Assembly: GCF_000336615.1 (NCBI RefSeq)
Contig: NZ_AOLW01000007.1
Coordinates: 1-64,000, forward strand
Direction of reading: 5' to 3'
Source of the DNA: Haloarcula amylolytica JCM 13557
GTDB lineage: Archaea > Halobacteriota > Halobacteria > Halobacteriales > Haloarculaceae
Length of the DNA: 64,000 nucleotides
This document shows, in pieces, positions 40,977 through 49,211 of this stretch. The stretch's first letter is position 1. The number at the start of each line of letters is the position of its first letter. A model generated the notes under the pieces. It had not been told where the DNA came from and did no database searches. It worked only from the letters and a program-made list of their open reading frames with translations. A program made the translations under genes and the position numbers.

Positions 40977-43163
40977 ATGGGCCGACGTAAGAAAATCGTC
41001 CAAGAATGTGAGACACTGATGGACGATCCGGAGCACATCCGGAACATCGCCATCGCTGCTCACGTCGATCACGGAAAGACGACACTGACAGACAATCTGC
41101 TGGCCGGTGCCGGCATGATTTCCGACGACACCGCCGGCGAACAGCTGGCGATGGACACTGAGGAAGACGAACAGGAACGTGGGATTACCATCGACGCGGC
41201 TAACGTTTCGATGACCCACGAATACGAGGACCAGAACCACCTCATCAACCTCATCGACACCCCCGGCCACGTCGACTTCGGTGGCGACGTGACCCGTGCG
41301 ATGCGTGCCGTCGACGGCGCGCTGGTGGTCGTCGACGCCGTCGAGGGCGCGATGCCCCAGACCGAGACGGTGCTCCGGCAGGCGCTCCGCGAGGGCGTCA
41401 AGCCGACGCTGTTCATCAACAAGGTCGACCGCCTCATCTCCGAGCTTCAGGAAGGACCCGAGGAGATGCAGGAGCGCCTGCTCGCGGTCATTCAGGACGT
41501 CAACGACCTCATCCGCGGTATGACCGAGGAGATGGACGACATCGAGGACTGGACGGTTTCCGTCGAGGAAGGGACCGTCGGCTTCGGCTCCGCGCTGTAC
41601 AAGTGGGGCGTCTCGATGCCGTCGATGCAGCGGACCGGCATGGACTTCGGCGAAATCATGGAGCTCGAGCGCAACGACAACCGCCAGGAACTCCACGAGC
41701 GCACGCCGCTGTCCGACGTGGTGCTCGACATGGTGTGTGAGCACTTCCCGAACCCTGTCGACGCCCAGCCGATGCGCGTGCCGCGTATCTGGCGTGGCGA
41801 CGCCGAATCCCAGCTCGCCGAGGACATGGCGATGGTCAACGAGGACGGCGAAGTCGTCCTGATGGTCACCGACATCGGTGTCGACCCCCACGCTGGCGAA
41901 ATCGCCGCCGGTCGTGTCTTCTCCGGCACGCTGGAGAAGGGCCAGGAGCTGTACGTCTCCGGAACTGCGGGCAAGAACCGCATCCAGAGCGTCGGTATCT
42001 ACATGGGTGGCGAGCGCGAGGAAGTCGAGCACGTTCCCGCCGGGAACATCGCCGCCGTCACGGGCCTCAAGGACGCCATCGCTGGCTCCACCGTCTCCAG
42101 CGAGGAGATGACGCCGTTCGAGTCCATCGAGCACATCTCGGAGCCGGTCATCACGAAGTCCGTCGAGGCACAGAACATGGACGACCTGCCGAAGCTCATC
42201 GAGACGCTCCAGCAGGTCGCCAAGGAAGACCCGACCATTCAGGTCGAGATTAACGAGGACACCGGCGAGCACCTCATCTCCGGGCAGGGTGAACTCCACC
42301 TGGAAGTCATCGGCCAGCGTATCGAGCGCAACCAGGGCATCCCGATCAACACCGGTGAGCCGATTGTTGTCTACCGCGAGGCCCCGCAGGCAGACAGCCG
42401 CGAAGTCGAAGGTCGGTCGCCGAACAACCACAACCGCTTCTACATCAGCATCGAGCCGCTCGGCGAGGACATCGTCGAGACCATCAAGATGGGCGAGGCG
42501 TCGATGGACATGCCAGAACTGGAGCGCCGTGAAGCGCTGCAGGAGGCCGGCATGGACAAGGACGACTCCCAGAACATCGAGCACATCCACGGGACCAACA
42601 TCCTGCTCGACGAGACGAAGGGTATCCAGCACCTCAACGAGACGATGGAACTCGTCATCGAAGGCCTCGAAGAAGCCCTCGACGACGGCCCGCTCGCGTC
42701 CGAGCCGGTCCAGGGGTCGCTCATCCGTCTCCACGACGCTCGCCTCCACGAGGACGCCATCCACCGCGGCCCGGCCCAGGTCATCCCGGCCGTCCGCGAG
42801 GCTGTCCACAACGCGCTCATCGACGCCAGCATCAAGCTGCTGGAGCCGATTCAGCAGGTCCGCATCGACGTGCCCAACGACCACATGGGCGCTGCGAGCG
42901 GCGAGATCCAGGGCCGCCGTGGCCGCGTCGACGACATGTACCAGGAAGGCGACCTGATGGTCGTCGAAGGCGTCGCGCCGGTCGACGAGATGATCGGCTT
43001 CTCCTCCGACATCCGCTCGGCCACTGAGGGCCGTGCCTCCTGGAACACCGAGAACGCCGGCTTCCAGGTCCTTGCCGACAATCTCCAGCCGGACAAGATC
43101 AGCGAGATCCGCGAGCGCAAGGGCATGAAGCAGGAACTGAACCCGGCTATCGACTACTTCTAA
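40977..43163 (+). CDS. fusA: Translation elongation factor EF-2
   Basis: This 728-aa translocase GTPase has G1 [16 protein letters not shown]3 [13 protein letters not shown] and G4 FINKVDR. Domain IV carries [15 protein letters not shown] with the His that archaea and eukaryotes convert to diphthamide. The ATG at 40977 ([15 protein letters not shown]) matches archaeal EF-2. The gene stands alone, about 9 kb from rps12-rps7. It ends with a short T-run and large hairpins (see 43186-43283). Confidence 0.98.
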   Translation: MGRRKKIVQECETLMDDPEHIRNIAIAAHVDHGKTTLTDNLLAGAGMISDDTAGEQLAMDTEEDEQERGITIDAANVSMTHEYEDQNHLINLIDTPGHVDFGGDVTRAMRAVDGALVVVDAVEGAMPQTETVLRQALREGVKPTLFINKVDRLISELQEGPEEMQERLLAVIQDVNDLIRGMTEEMDDIEDWTVSVEEGTVGFGSALYKWGVSMPSMQRTGMDFGEIMELERNDNRQELHERTPLSDVVLDMVCEHFPNPVDAQPMRVPRIWRGDAESQLAEDMAMVNEDGEVVLMVTDIGVDPHAGEIAAGRVFSGTLEKGQELYVSGTAGKNRIQSVGIYMGGEREEVEHVPAGNIAAVTGLKDAIAGSTVSSEEMTPFESIEHISEPVITKSVEAQNMDDLPKLIETLQQVAKEDPTIQVEINEDTGEHLISGQGELHLEVIGQRIERNQGIPINTGEPIVVYREAPQADSREVEGRSPNNHNRFYISIEPLGEDIVETIKMGEASMDMPELERREALQEAGMDKDDSQNIEHIHGTNILLDETKGIQHLNETMELVIEGLEEALDDGPLASEPVQGSLIRLHDARLHEDAIHRGPAQVIPAVREAVHNALIDASIKLLEPIQQVRIDVPNDHMGAASGEIQGRRGRVDDMYQEGDLMVVEGVAPVDEMIGFSSDIRSATEGRASWNTENAGFQVLADNLQPDKISEIRERKGMKQELNPAIDYF

Positions 43164-43168
43164 GTACC

Positions 43169-43173
43169 TTTTT
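43169..43173 (+). terminator. Poly-T terminator after fusA
   Basis: Five consecutive T follow the fusA stop by 5 nt, a typical archaeal intrinsic signal. It is short, but hairpins follow immediately. Confidence 0.45.
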
Positions 43174-43185
43174 ACTTCGTCGGGT

Positions 43186-43283
43186 TTCCTCGCGCCGCCG
43201 ACGGCGGCGCTGCGGGAACCACTCCTCGTAAAAATCTACGCTAAAAACGACCTCCGAGTCGCGCTCTGCGAGCGCGCTCGGAG
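43186..43283. repeat. Tandem strong hairpins between convergent genes
   Basis: There are two large inverted repeats: 43186-43218 (imperfect, GCCGCC/GGCGGC core with TTCC/GGAA ends) and 43252-43283 (CTCCGAG and CGCGCTC paired with GAGCGCG and CTCGGAG, one bulge, 3-nt loop). A third small one (GCGCC/GGCGC) is near 43294-43306. They lie between fusA and the convergent M48-like gene. A two-way terminator or a structured element is likely. Confidence 0.6.
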
Positions 43284-43358
43284 TGAAACCGCGCGCCGTC
43301 GGCGCACGGTATGCCTTCCCGCGCTTTGACCCCTCTTTGTTCCGCCACCGAACAGCTC

Positions 43359-44453
43359 TCACTCTCCCGCTTGTCCCCGCAACCGGTCGATTCGGTTCCC
43401 CAGCGGTGGCGATTTCGAGAACGGGTTCGCGAGCCGTCGTCTCGACGGTTCCATGTCGTGGATGTCGGCGTACCGTTCGAGGGCGTCCGCGACGGCACCC
43501 GGGCCGACGCGCTCGGCCGCGTAATCGTCGGCGGCCCGAACCCCGCGGCGGGTGACCCACTGGCTGACGACGATGAGTCCGAGACTCGCGCCGACGAGGG
43601 GCCACAGCGGGCCGATGCCGGCCAGTGCCACGAACAGCGGAACTACTGCGACGAGCAGGCCGCCGACGACCCGGGCAAGGACTCGGGCGTTCTGGCGGCC
43701 GGCCTGGACTGCGAGCAGGGCCGTCGCCGTCTCGTCGTCGAACACGTCGAGGAACGTGCTCGTCAGGAACAGGCGACGATAGCCGGGGACGCCGCGCACG
43801 GTCACGTTCGCGGTTCTCTCCTGTTCGGTGTCGAACACCCGGACGTCTCGGACAGTCAGTCCCGCACGCTCTTTGAGTCGCTCCAGTGTCTCTGCTGTCG
43901 GTTCGTCCGGCCTATCGACCGACCGCACTAGCGGGATGAACCACGGTGAGACGGCCTGTACGGTGACAGCGAAAACGGCAACGAGAGCCAGCAGTCCGGG
44001 GGGCGACAGCCCGGCTTCGAGCGGCACCACGACGACAGTCACCAACGCAGTGATTCCGAGGACGTACCGCCCCATCCGGACCACCGCCCGACCGGTCGAG
44101 AGTTCGATGTCACGGACGCTGCGGATACCCGGGACAGTCGGCGCGTAGGCGGCCAGTCCGACGGTGCCGGCGGCGAGTAGCTCGGCGAACGTCGCTACCA
44201 CTGCTCCGACGACTCCGGGCTGCCCGCCGGCAATCAAGTGGCCGAGTCCGAGCAACAGAAAGACGACGTACGACAGCAGCGTAAACGGGAGTATGATAGC
44301 GAGGAACAACTGCCGGTATCTGGCGACGGGGTTCGAGAGTCGTCGTACGACCGCGCTTCCGAGCGCGCCGATGCCCGCTCCGACGACGGCGAACGTTCCG
44401 ACGGCGAGCAGCGCTGCACCTGTCGACAGCGATGTGGCTTGGAGGGCGTACAC
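43359..44453 (-). CDS. M48-like membrane protein lacking the HExxH motif
   Basis: This 364-aa protein has about five N-terminal and two later membrane segments and the general layout of M48/HtpX-type peptidases: a soluble segment LFLTSTFLDVFDDETATALLAV, then helices, then ADDYAAERVGPGAVADALERY. The position where HELAH should follow reads LLAVQAGRQNARV, so the zinc ligands are missing. An inactive homologue is likely. The start is GTG at 44453, with an AT-rich box 27 nt before it. Confidence 0.6.
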   Translation of the reverse strand: MYALQATSLSTGAALLAVGTFAVVGAGIGALGSAVVRRLSNPVARYRQLFLAIILPFTLLSYVVFLLLGLGHLIAGGQPGVVGAVVATFAELLAAGTVGLAAYAPTVPGIRSVRDIELSTGRAVVRMGRYVLGITALVTVVVVPLEAGLSPPGLLALVAVFAVTVQAVSPWFIPLVRSVDRPDEPTAETLERLKERAGLTVRDVRVFDTEQERTANVTVRGVPGYRRLFLTSTFLDVFDDETATALLAVQAGRQNARVLARVVGGLLVAVVPLFVALAGIGPLWPLVGASLGLIVVSQWVTRRGVRAADDYAAERVGPGAVADALERYADIHDMEPSRRRLANPFSKSPPLGNRIDRLRGQAGE

Positions 44454-44563
44454 ATACGAATCCCTCTGCTGTCAGGCAAAAAAACGTAGCGTTCACCTGT
44501 CTGTATCCGGCACGAGTAGGGTTGAGCCCCACGTTTAGGTCAACCGACGTCGAACAGCACGGT

Positions 44564-44785
44564 ATGAGCGACCGCCTGCATCAGATTGTGGACCTTCTCG
44601 TCGCTGCTGTCATCGCCGGCACGTCGACGTTCATTTGGAGTTTCGTCCTGCCGACGGGGCTGGCACTGACGCTTGCGGGGATGTTCGCGGCGATGTACTA
44701 CTTTTCACGCAATCCCTGGGGGTCGCCTCGCGGCGAGGCGTACAACGAGTGGATCGACGACCTGTACGACCGCTTTCTGCCGTGA
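44564..44785 (+). CDS. Small two-helix membrane protein
   Basis: This 73-aa protein has two membrane segments (about residues 8-25 and 27-47) and a charged C-terminal tail with WIDDLYDRFLP. The function is unknown. The ATG at 44564 is about 29 nt after a cgtttagg box. It runs toward the hom operon, whose own TATA box (44803-44810) follows its stop closely. Confidence 0.65.
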   Translation: MSDRLHQIVDLLVAAVIAGTSTFIWSFVLPTGLALTLAGMFAAMYYFSRNPWGSPRGEAYNEWIDDLYDRFLP

Positions 44786-44802
44786 GACCAAACGAACGGT
44801 TT

Positions 44803-44810
44803 CTTATACG
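44803..44810 (+). promoter_or_regulatory. TATA box of the leader peptide-ACT-hom operon
   Basis: The sequence cttatacg lies about 27 nt before the ATG at 44833 and about 58 nt before the ACT gene. It therefore predicts a transcript starting almost at the short upstream ORF. Confidence 0.5.
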
Positions 44811-44832
44811 TGCCCCTGCTGAGTCATCCACA

Positions 44833-44868
44833 ATGAGCCGAGATACTCAGGAGGTGAGCGGGCGATGA
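44833..44868 (+). CDS. Candidate 11-aa leader peptide before the ACT gene
   Basis: The short ORF MSRDTQEVSGR starts where a leaderless transcript from the TATA box at 44803-44810 would begin. Its last codons contain a strong Shine-Dalgarno-like GGAGGTGA and its stop overlaps the ACT gene ATG at 44865 (ATGA). Ribosomes finishing it would be placed at the ACT start. No run of Thr, Met or Ile codons is present, so classical attenuation is not suggested. Confidence 0.45.
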   Translation: MSRDTQEVSGR

Positions 44869-45398
44869 GCGACTCGACCGACGAGGTACGGTCCTACACA
44901 GTTCGGCTGGAGCTGGTCGACGAACCGGGCGAACTGCTGCGGGCGCTCGAGCCCATCGCCACGAACGGCGGGAACCTCCTCTCTATCTTCCACGAGCGGG
45001 GGAACGTGACCCCGCGGGGCCACATTCCCGTGGAGGTCGACCTGGAGGCGACCCCCGAGCGGTTCGACGGGATCGTCGACGCCCTCCGCGACGCGGGCAT
45101 CAACGTCATCCAGGCCGGGGCAGAGCAGTACAGCGAGGCGCTGACGATCATCCTCACCGGCCACCTCGTCAACACAGACCTCTCTGACACACTTTCGCGG
45201 ATTCACGAATCTACTGACGCGACCGTGACCGACCTCTCGCTGTCGGCACCGGAGGGAACCGACGACGCCTCCAGCGCACGCATCCGACTGGCGACCGAGG
45301 AAGGGGCAGTCGACGAGACGATGACTTCGATTCGTGCTGTCGCCGACGAGAAGGGGCTCCACGTCATCGAGCCGCTCGCTGCGGGAGGTGAGGCATGA
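44865..45398 (+). CDS. Two-ACT-domain regulatory protein
   Basis: This 177-aa protein has an ACT domain at about residues 10-85 (YTVRLELVDEPGELLRALEP, GNLLSIFHERG) and a second, more diverged one at about 100-175 (STDATVTDLSLSAPEGTDDA). ACT domains bind amino acids. The gene overlaps hom by 4 nt, so it probably provides feedback control of homoserine dehydrogenase, which itself lacks an ACT domain. A strong SD (ggaggtga) supports ATG 44865. Confidence 0.85.
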   Translation: MSDSTDEVRSYTVRLELVDEPGELLRALEPIATNGGNLLSIFHERGNVTPRGHIPVEVDLEATPERFDGIVDALRDAGINVIQAGAEQYSEALTIILTGHLVNTDLSDTLSRIHESTDATVTDLSLSAPEGTDDASSARIRLATEEGAVDETMTSIRAVADEKGLHVIEPLAAGGEA

Positions 45399-46339
45399 GA
45401 CTCGCCGTCATCGGAGCCGGCGCAGTCGGATCCAGCGTCGTCGAATTAGCGAGCGACCACGGCCATTCGGTCACCGCGTTCGCTGACTCCAGTAGTGCCG
45501 TCATCGACAGCGCCGGCATCGACACTGCCGAGGTGCTCGACCGGAAGCGAACCGACGGCGTTGTCGGCAGTGCCGCACCCGAAGACGCGCTTTCGGCCGA
45601 GTACGACGTACTCGTCGAGGCGACGCCGACGACGCTCGGCGACGCCGAACCGGGATTCAGCCACGTTCAGGCCGCGCTTGAACGAGACTGCCACGCCGTG
45701 CTGGCGAACAAAGGCCCGGTCGCAGAGCGGTACGCCGACGTTCGCGCGCTGGAACGCGAGAGCGAGGGGGGCGTGCTGTTCGAGGCAACCGTCGGCGGTG
45801 CGATGCCGGTCCTCTCGACCATCGACGACTTCGACCCGAGCCACATCACCGCCGTCCGCGGGGTGCTCAACGGGACGGCGAACTTCATCCTCTCCCGGAT
45901 GGCGACCGAGGGTCTCGATTACGAGCACGTCCTCGCGGAGGCACAGGACCTCGGCGTCGCCGAGGCCGACCCGACCTTCGACGTCGACGGCACCGACGCG
46001 GCGCTGAAAGGCGTCATCATCGCGAACGTCCTGGCCGATGACGAGACGGAATACACGCTCGACGACGCCGAAGTCGAGGGCATTCAGGATATCTCCGGCA
46101 GTGCGCTCGAACTCGCACGGGCTGACGGCCGGACCGTTCGGCTCATCGCCGAGGTCGTCGAGGGCTCCGTCCGCGTCGGCCCGCGGCTCGTTCCGGACAA
46201 CGCGCCGCTTGCCGTCTCGGGGACCCGCAACATCGCTCAGCTGGAAACCGAGCACGCCGGCCAACTCAACATTTCCGGCCGCGGTGCCGGCGGCCCGGAG
46301 ACGGCGAGCGCGGTGCTTGCCGATATCGGCCGACTGTAA
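45395..46339 (+). CDS. hom: Homoserine dehydrogenase
   Basis: This 314-aa enzyme reduces aspartate semialdehyde to homoserine for Thr and Met synthesis. It has a Rossmann motif VIGAGAVGSSVVELA at the N-terminus, LANKGPVAERYADV, GGAMPVLSTIDDFDPSH, and the catalytic region GVLNGTANFILSRM with LGVAEADPTFDVDGTDAALK. No C-terminal ACT domain is present; the separate ACT protein before it probably fills that role. Confidence 0.94.
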   Translation: MRLAVIGAGAVGSSVVELASDHGHSVTAFADSSSAVIDSAGIDTAEVLDRKRTDGVVGSAAPEDALSAEYDVLVEATPTTLGDAEPGFSHVQAALERDCHAVLANKGPVAERYADVRALERESEGGVLFEATVGGAMPVLSTIDDFDPSHITAVRGVLNGTANFILSRMATEGLDYEHVLAEAQDLGVAEADPTFDVDGTDAALKGVIIANVLADDETEYTLDDAEVEGIQDISGSALELARADGRTVRLIAEVVEGSVRVGPRLVPDNAPLAVSGTRNIAQLETEHAGQLNISGRGAGGPETASAVLADIGRL

Positions 46340-46558
46340 CGAGACAGCGGGATTTCCGACACGCCCGCATCGTTCTCTTATTCACTGTGCTTCCCTCAGT
46401 TGGCAGTCCCGTTTGTCACTCCGAAGGACACAAACCCGGCCGTGACTGTCGGTATCGGTCGTTCTCCCTGACCAAGCTATTGGGTGCCACACTACCATGC
46501 CATGTCGTGCCGAATCGCAAGAAAGCGACGGGCTGACGCTTACACGCTTTCGAAATCG

Positions 46559-46566
46559 TTTTATGA
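46559..46566 (+). promoter_or_regulatory. TATA box of the tuf-rps10 operon
   Basis: The sequence gttttatg with an upstream purine stretch (cgaaa) lies about 58 nt before the EF-1alpha ATG. Confidence 0.45.
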
Positions 46567-46616
46567 ACCACCAGCTAATAAACCCGATACAGCGCCTCTG
46601 CGCGTGAGAGATAACA

Positions 46617-47882
46617 ATGAGCGACGAACAACACCAGAACCTGGCCATTATCGGCCACGTCGACCACGGGAAGAGCACGCTCGTCGGCCGACTCCTGTAC
46701 GAGACAGGATCGGTACCGGAGCACGTCATCGAACAGCACAAGGAAGAAGCCGAGGAGAAGGGCAAGGGCGGATTCGAGTTCGCCTACGTCATGGACAACC
46801 TCGCCGAAGAGCGTGAGCGTGGTGTCACCATCGACATCGCCCACCAGGAGTTCAGCACCGACGCCTACGATTTCACCATCGTGGACTGTCCTGGTCACCG
46901 CGACTTCGTGAAGAACATGATTACCGGCGCGTCCCAGGCCGACAACGCCGTCCTGGTCGTCGCCGCGGACGACGGCGTTCAGCCGCAGACCCAGGAGCAC
47001 GTGTTCCTGGCCCGCACCCTGGGCATCGGCGAGCTCGTCGTCGGTGTCAACAAGATGGACCTCGTCGACTACGGCGAGTCCGAGTACAAGCAGGTCGTCG
47101 AAGAGGTCAAGGACCTCCTCACTCAGGTCCGCTTCGACCCTGACAACGCCAAGTTCATCCCGCTCTCGGCGTTCGAAGGCGACAATGTCGCCGAGGAGTC
47201 CGAGAACACGGACTGGTACGACGGCGAAATCCTGCTGGAAGCACTCAACAACCTGCCGGCTCCGGAGCCGCCGACGGACGCGCCGCTCCGACTGCCGATT
47301 CAGGACGTCTACACCATCTCCGGTATCGGTACGGTCCCGGTCGGCCGTGTCGAGACGGGTATCCTGAACACCGGCGACAACGTCAGCTTCCAGCCGTCTG
47401 ACGTCTCCGGTGAAGTGAAGACCGTCGAGATGCACCACGAGGAAGTCCCGAAGGCCGAGCCCGGTGACAACGTCGGGTTCAACGTCCGCGGCGTCGGCAA
47501 GGACGACATCCGACGCGGTGACGTCTGTGGTCCGGCCGACGACCCGCCATCGGTCGCCGAGACCTTCCAGGCCCAGATCGTCGTGATGCAGCACCCGTCC
47601 GTCATCACGGAAGGGTACACGCCGGTCTTCCACGCCCACACGGCACAGGTCGCCTGTACTGTCGAGTCCATCGACAAGAAGATCGACCCGTCCTCCGGCG
47701 AGGTCGCCGAGGAGAACCCCGACTTCATCCAGAACGGGGACGCTGCCGTCGTGACGGTCCGCCCACAGAAGCCGCTCAGCATCGAGCCGTCCTCCGAGAT
47801 TCCGGAGCTCGGTTCGTTCGCTATCCGCGACATGGGTCAGACCATCGCCGCCGGCAAAGTCCTCAGCGTCAACGAGCGATAA
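46617..47882 (+). CDS. tuf: Translation elongation factor EF-1alpha
   Basis: This 421-aa factor brings aminoacyl-tRNA to the ribosome. G1 [20 protein letters not shown]3 [16 protein letters not shown] and G4 [10 protein letters not shown] are intact, followed by the beta-barrel domains 2 and 3 ([20 protein letters not shown]). It is followed by rps10 with 3 nt between, as in many archaea. Confidence 0.98.
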   Translation: MSDEQHQNLAIIGHVDHGKSTLVGRLLYETGSVPEHVIEQHKEEAEEKGKGGFEFAYVMDNLAEERERGVTIDIAHQEFSTDAYDFTIVDCPGHRDFVKNMITGASQADNAVLVVAADDGVQPQTQEHVFLARTLGIGELVVGVNKMDLVDYGESEYKQVVEEVKDLLTQVRFDPDNAKFIPLSAFEGDNVAEESENTDWYDGEILLEALNNLPAPEPPTDAPLRLPIQDVYTISGIGTVPVGRVETGILNTGDNVSFQPSDVSGEVKTVEMHHEEVPKAEPGDNVGFNVRGVGKDDIRRGDVCGPADDPPSVAETFQAQIVVMQHPSVITEGYTPVFHAHTAQVACTVESIDKKIDPSSGEVAEENPDFIQNGDAAVVTVRPQKPLSIEPSSEIPELGSFAIRDMGQTIAAGKVLSVNER

Positions 47883-47885
47883 CGT

Positions 47886-48197
47886 ATGTCCCAGCAGGCA
47901 CGCGTTCGGCTCGCGGGCACAAGCCCCGAGGACCTCGACGACATCTGCGCCGACGTGCGGGAGATTGCGAACAAGACCGGGGTCGAACTCTCCGGTCCGG
48001 TTCCGCTCCCCACCAAGACGCTTGAGGTTCCCACCCGCAAGTCCCCCGACGGCGAGGGGACCGCGACGTGGGAACACTGGGAGATGCGCGTCCACAAGCG
48101 GCTCATCGATATCGACGCCGACGAACGGGCACTGCGCCAGCTGATGCGCATCCAGGTTCCCAACGACGTCTCCATCGAGATCGTCCTCGAGGACTGA
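47886..48197 (+). CDS. rps10: 30S ribosomal protein S10
   Basis: This 103-aa S10/uS10 has blocks [40 protein letters not shown] and [20 protein letters not shown]. The length and conservation are as in other archaea. It forms a two-gene operon with EF-1alpha. Confidence 0.98.
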   Translation: MSQQARVRLAGTSPEDLDDICADVREIANKTGVELSGPVPLPTKTLEVPTRKSPDGEGTATWEHWEMRVHKRLIDIDADERALRQLMRIQVPNDVSIEIVLED

Positions 48198-48302
48198 GCC
48201 TCGGGGCCTGTCGCTTCGCGACAGCGTCGTTGTGCCACCCGTCCGAACCGCTGGCCGGGACAGTGTGAATCGCTATCGAAGGCCGCTCTCACGCGCAGGG
48301 TT

Positions 48303-48310
48303 TTTATAAC
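48303..48310 (+). promoter_or_regulatory. TATA box for tRNA-Ala
   Basis: The AT-rich tttataac lies about 27 nt before the mature 5' end of the tRNA. Confidence 0.45.
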
Positions 48311-48335
48311 TCCGCGTTCGAGTGGCAGACCACGC

Positions 48336-48407
48336 GGGCTCGTAGATCAGTGGCAGATCGCTTCCTTCGCAAGGAAGAGGCCCCGGGTTCAAATCCCGGC
48401 GAGTCCA
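48336..48407 (+). tRNA. tRNA-Ala (CGC), likely integration target
   Basis: This 72-nt gene has acceptor GGGCTCG with CGAGTCC (a G3-U70 pair, the Ala identity element), anticodon loop TTCGCAA (anticodon CGC) and T-arm CCGGGTTCAAATCCCGG. CCA is not encoded. Virus-like genes start right after it, so its 3' end is the probable attL. No duplicate of its 3' end was seen further right. Confidence 0.97.
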
Positions 48408-48598
48408 TAGCGTTATTTCGTTCTGGCGAACTATCCCGAAAAGCGTCGGCTACGCCCTTCTATCTAAATCTTACTCGCAGATCCATCTGCGTATAAACTC
48501 GAAATCAAATCGAACCACCAACGGTTACGAATCATTTGGGGTGCAGTCTTGCGATTTTGCGAAGGAATTGGCCGTTTCCCGAGCGGGGGTGGTTTCTC

Positions 48599-48862
48599 TT
48601 GAGTAACCGACTTGTCGAGAACGAAACTATCGAGAAGTCGAACTGCCAGCACTGCGGGGCACACGTCTCGCGTGACTTCCGACGGACGTTCGGCGACGGT
48701 GATGATATCGCCCACCGCTGTCCAGCCTGTGACTGTATGCCCCGTATCTCGCGGGGAACTGCAGCTGGGAAAGAGCTCGACTACCCCGATCCGGAAGACC
48801 AGCCACAGCGAAACCAAGGTGGTCGAGTGGAAGCCCGGACTGACGGGGGTGAGAGTCTGTGA
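48599..48862 (+). CDS. Small zinc-binding viral protein (DUF7563-like)
   Basis: This 87-aa protein has CQHCGAHVSRDFRRTFGDGD and HRCPACDC, two Cys pairs that suggest one zinc site. Similar short proteins are common in haloarchaeal viruses and plasmids (DUF7563 by recollection). The start is uncertain. TTG at 48599 is preceded by a GGGGGTGG SD-like sequence, while the frame is open to 48536. A TATA-like gtataaact is at 48491-48499. It is the first gene of a coupled operon: its stop overlaps the next GTG (GTGA). Confidence 0.7.
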   Translation: MSNRLVENETIEKSNCQHCGAHVSRDFRRTFGDGDDIAHRCPACDCMPRISRGTAAGKELDYPDPEDQPQRNQGGRVEARTDGGESL

Positions 48863-49056
48863 GTCCACAGTCTTCGCTTTTCGATTACGAACCGGACCTG
48901 TCGCCACTGACTGACGCCGAGCGAGAGGTGTACGAGGCTGTGGGCATGGGCCAGTATGGGCCACGGGAGTACGCCCGCAAAACTGGCCGTTCACCCGGTA
49001 CTGTGGGCAACCTCCTTGGCCGTGCTCGCGAGAAAATCGAGGTGGTTTCGGCGTGA
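48859..49056 (+). CDS. Small HTH protein
   Basis: This 65-aa protein has a helix-turn-helix like the sigma-70 region 4 or LuxR fold in the second half: LTDAEREVYEAVGMGQYGPR, then GRSPGTVGNLLGRAREKIE. It probably binds DNA. The GTG start at 48859 overlaps the previous stop, and its own stop overlaps the next GTG. Confidence 0.7.
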   Translation: MSPQSSLFDYEPDLSPLTDAEREVYEAVGMGQYGPREYARKTGRSPGTVGNLLGRAREKIEVVSA

Positions 49057-49211
49057 CTGGGTTCGTTCGTGCTTCAGAATTATATGACGTAGAAGCAGGC
49101 GAACCCCTTCAGTTCGACTGGACAAACTTCCAACCTCTCGCAAAGAGTCAAGCCGAGGTCGAGCGGGCGGTGACCGCCGTTGAGACTAACGGGGGGCGAT
49201 GCGAACGATAG
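49053..49211 (+). CDS. Short 52-aa viral protein in the Rep operon
   Basis: This open frame starts at GTG 49053, overlapping the previous stop (GTGA), and ends 13 nt inside the next gene. The protein (MTGFVRASELYDVEAGEP onward, with DWTNFQPL and QAEVERAVTAV) is acidic and coded with the same third-position GC bias as its neighbours. The chain of stop-start overlaps argues that it is real. Function unknown. Confidence 0.6.
   Translation: MTGFVRASELYDVEAGEPLQFDWTNFQPLAKSQAEVERAVTAVETNGGRCER

Noticed and set aside
40920-42884. 654-aa open frame antisense to EF-2
   Set aside because: Shadow of the fusA gene; no family features.
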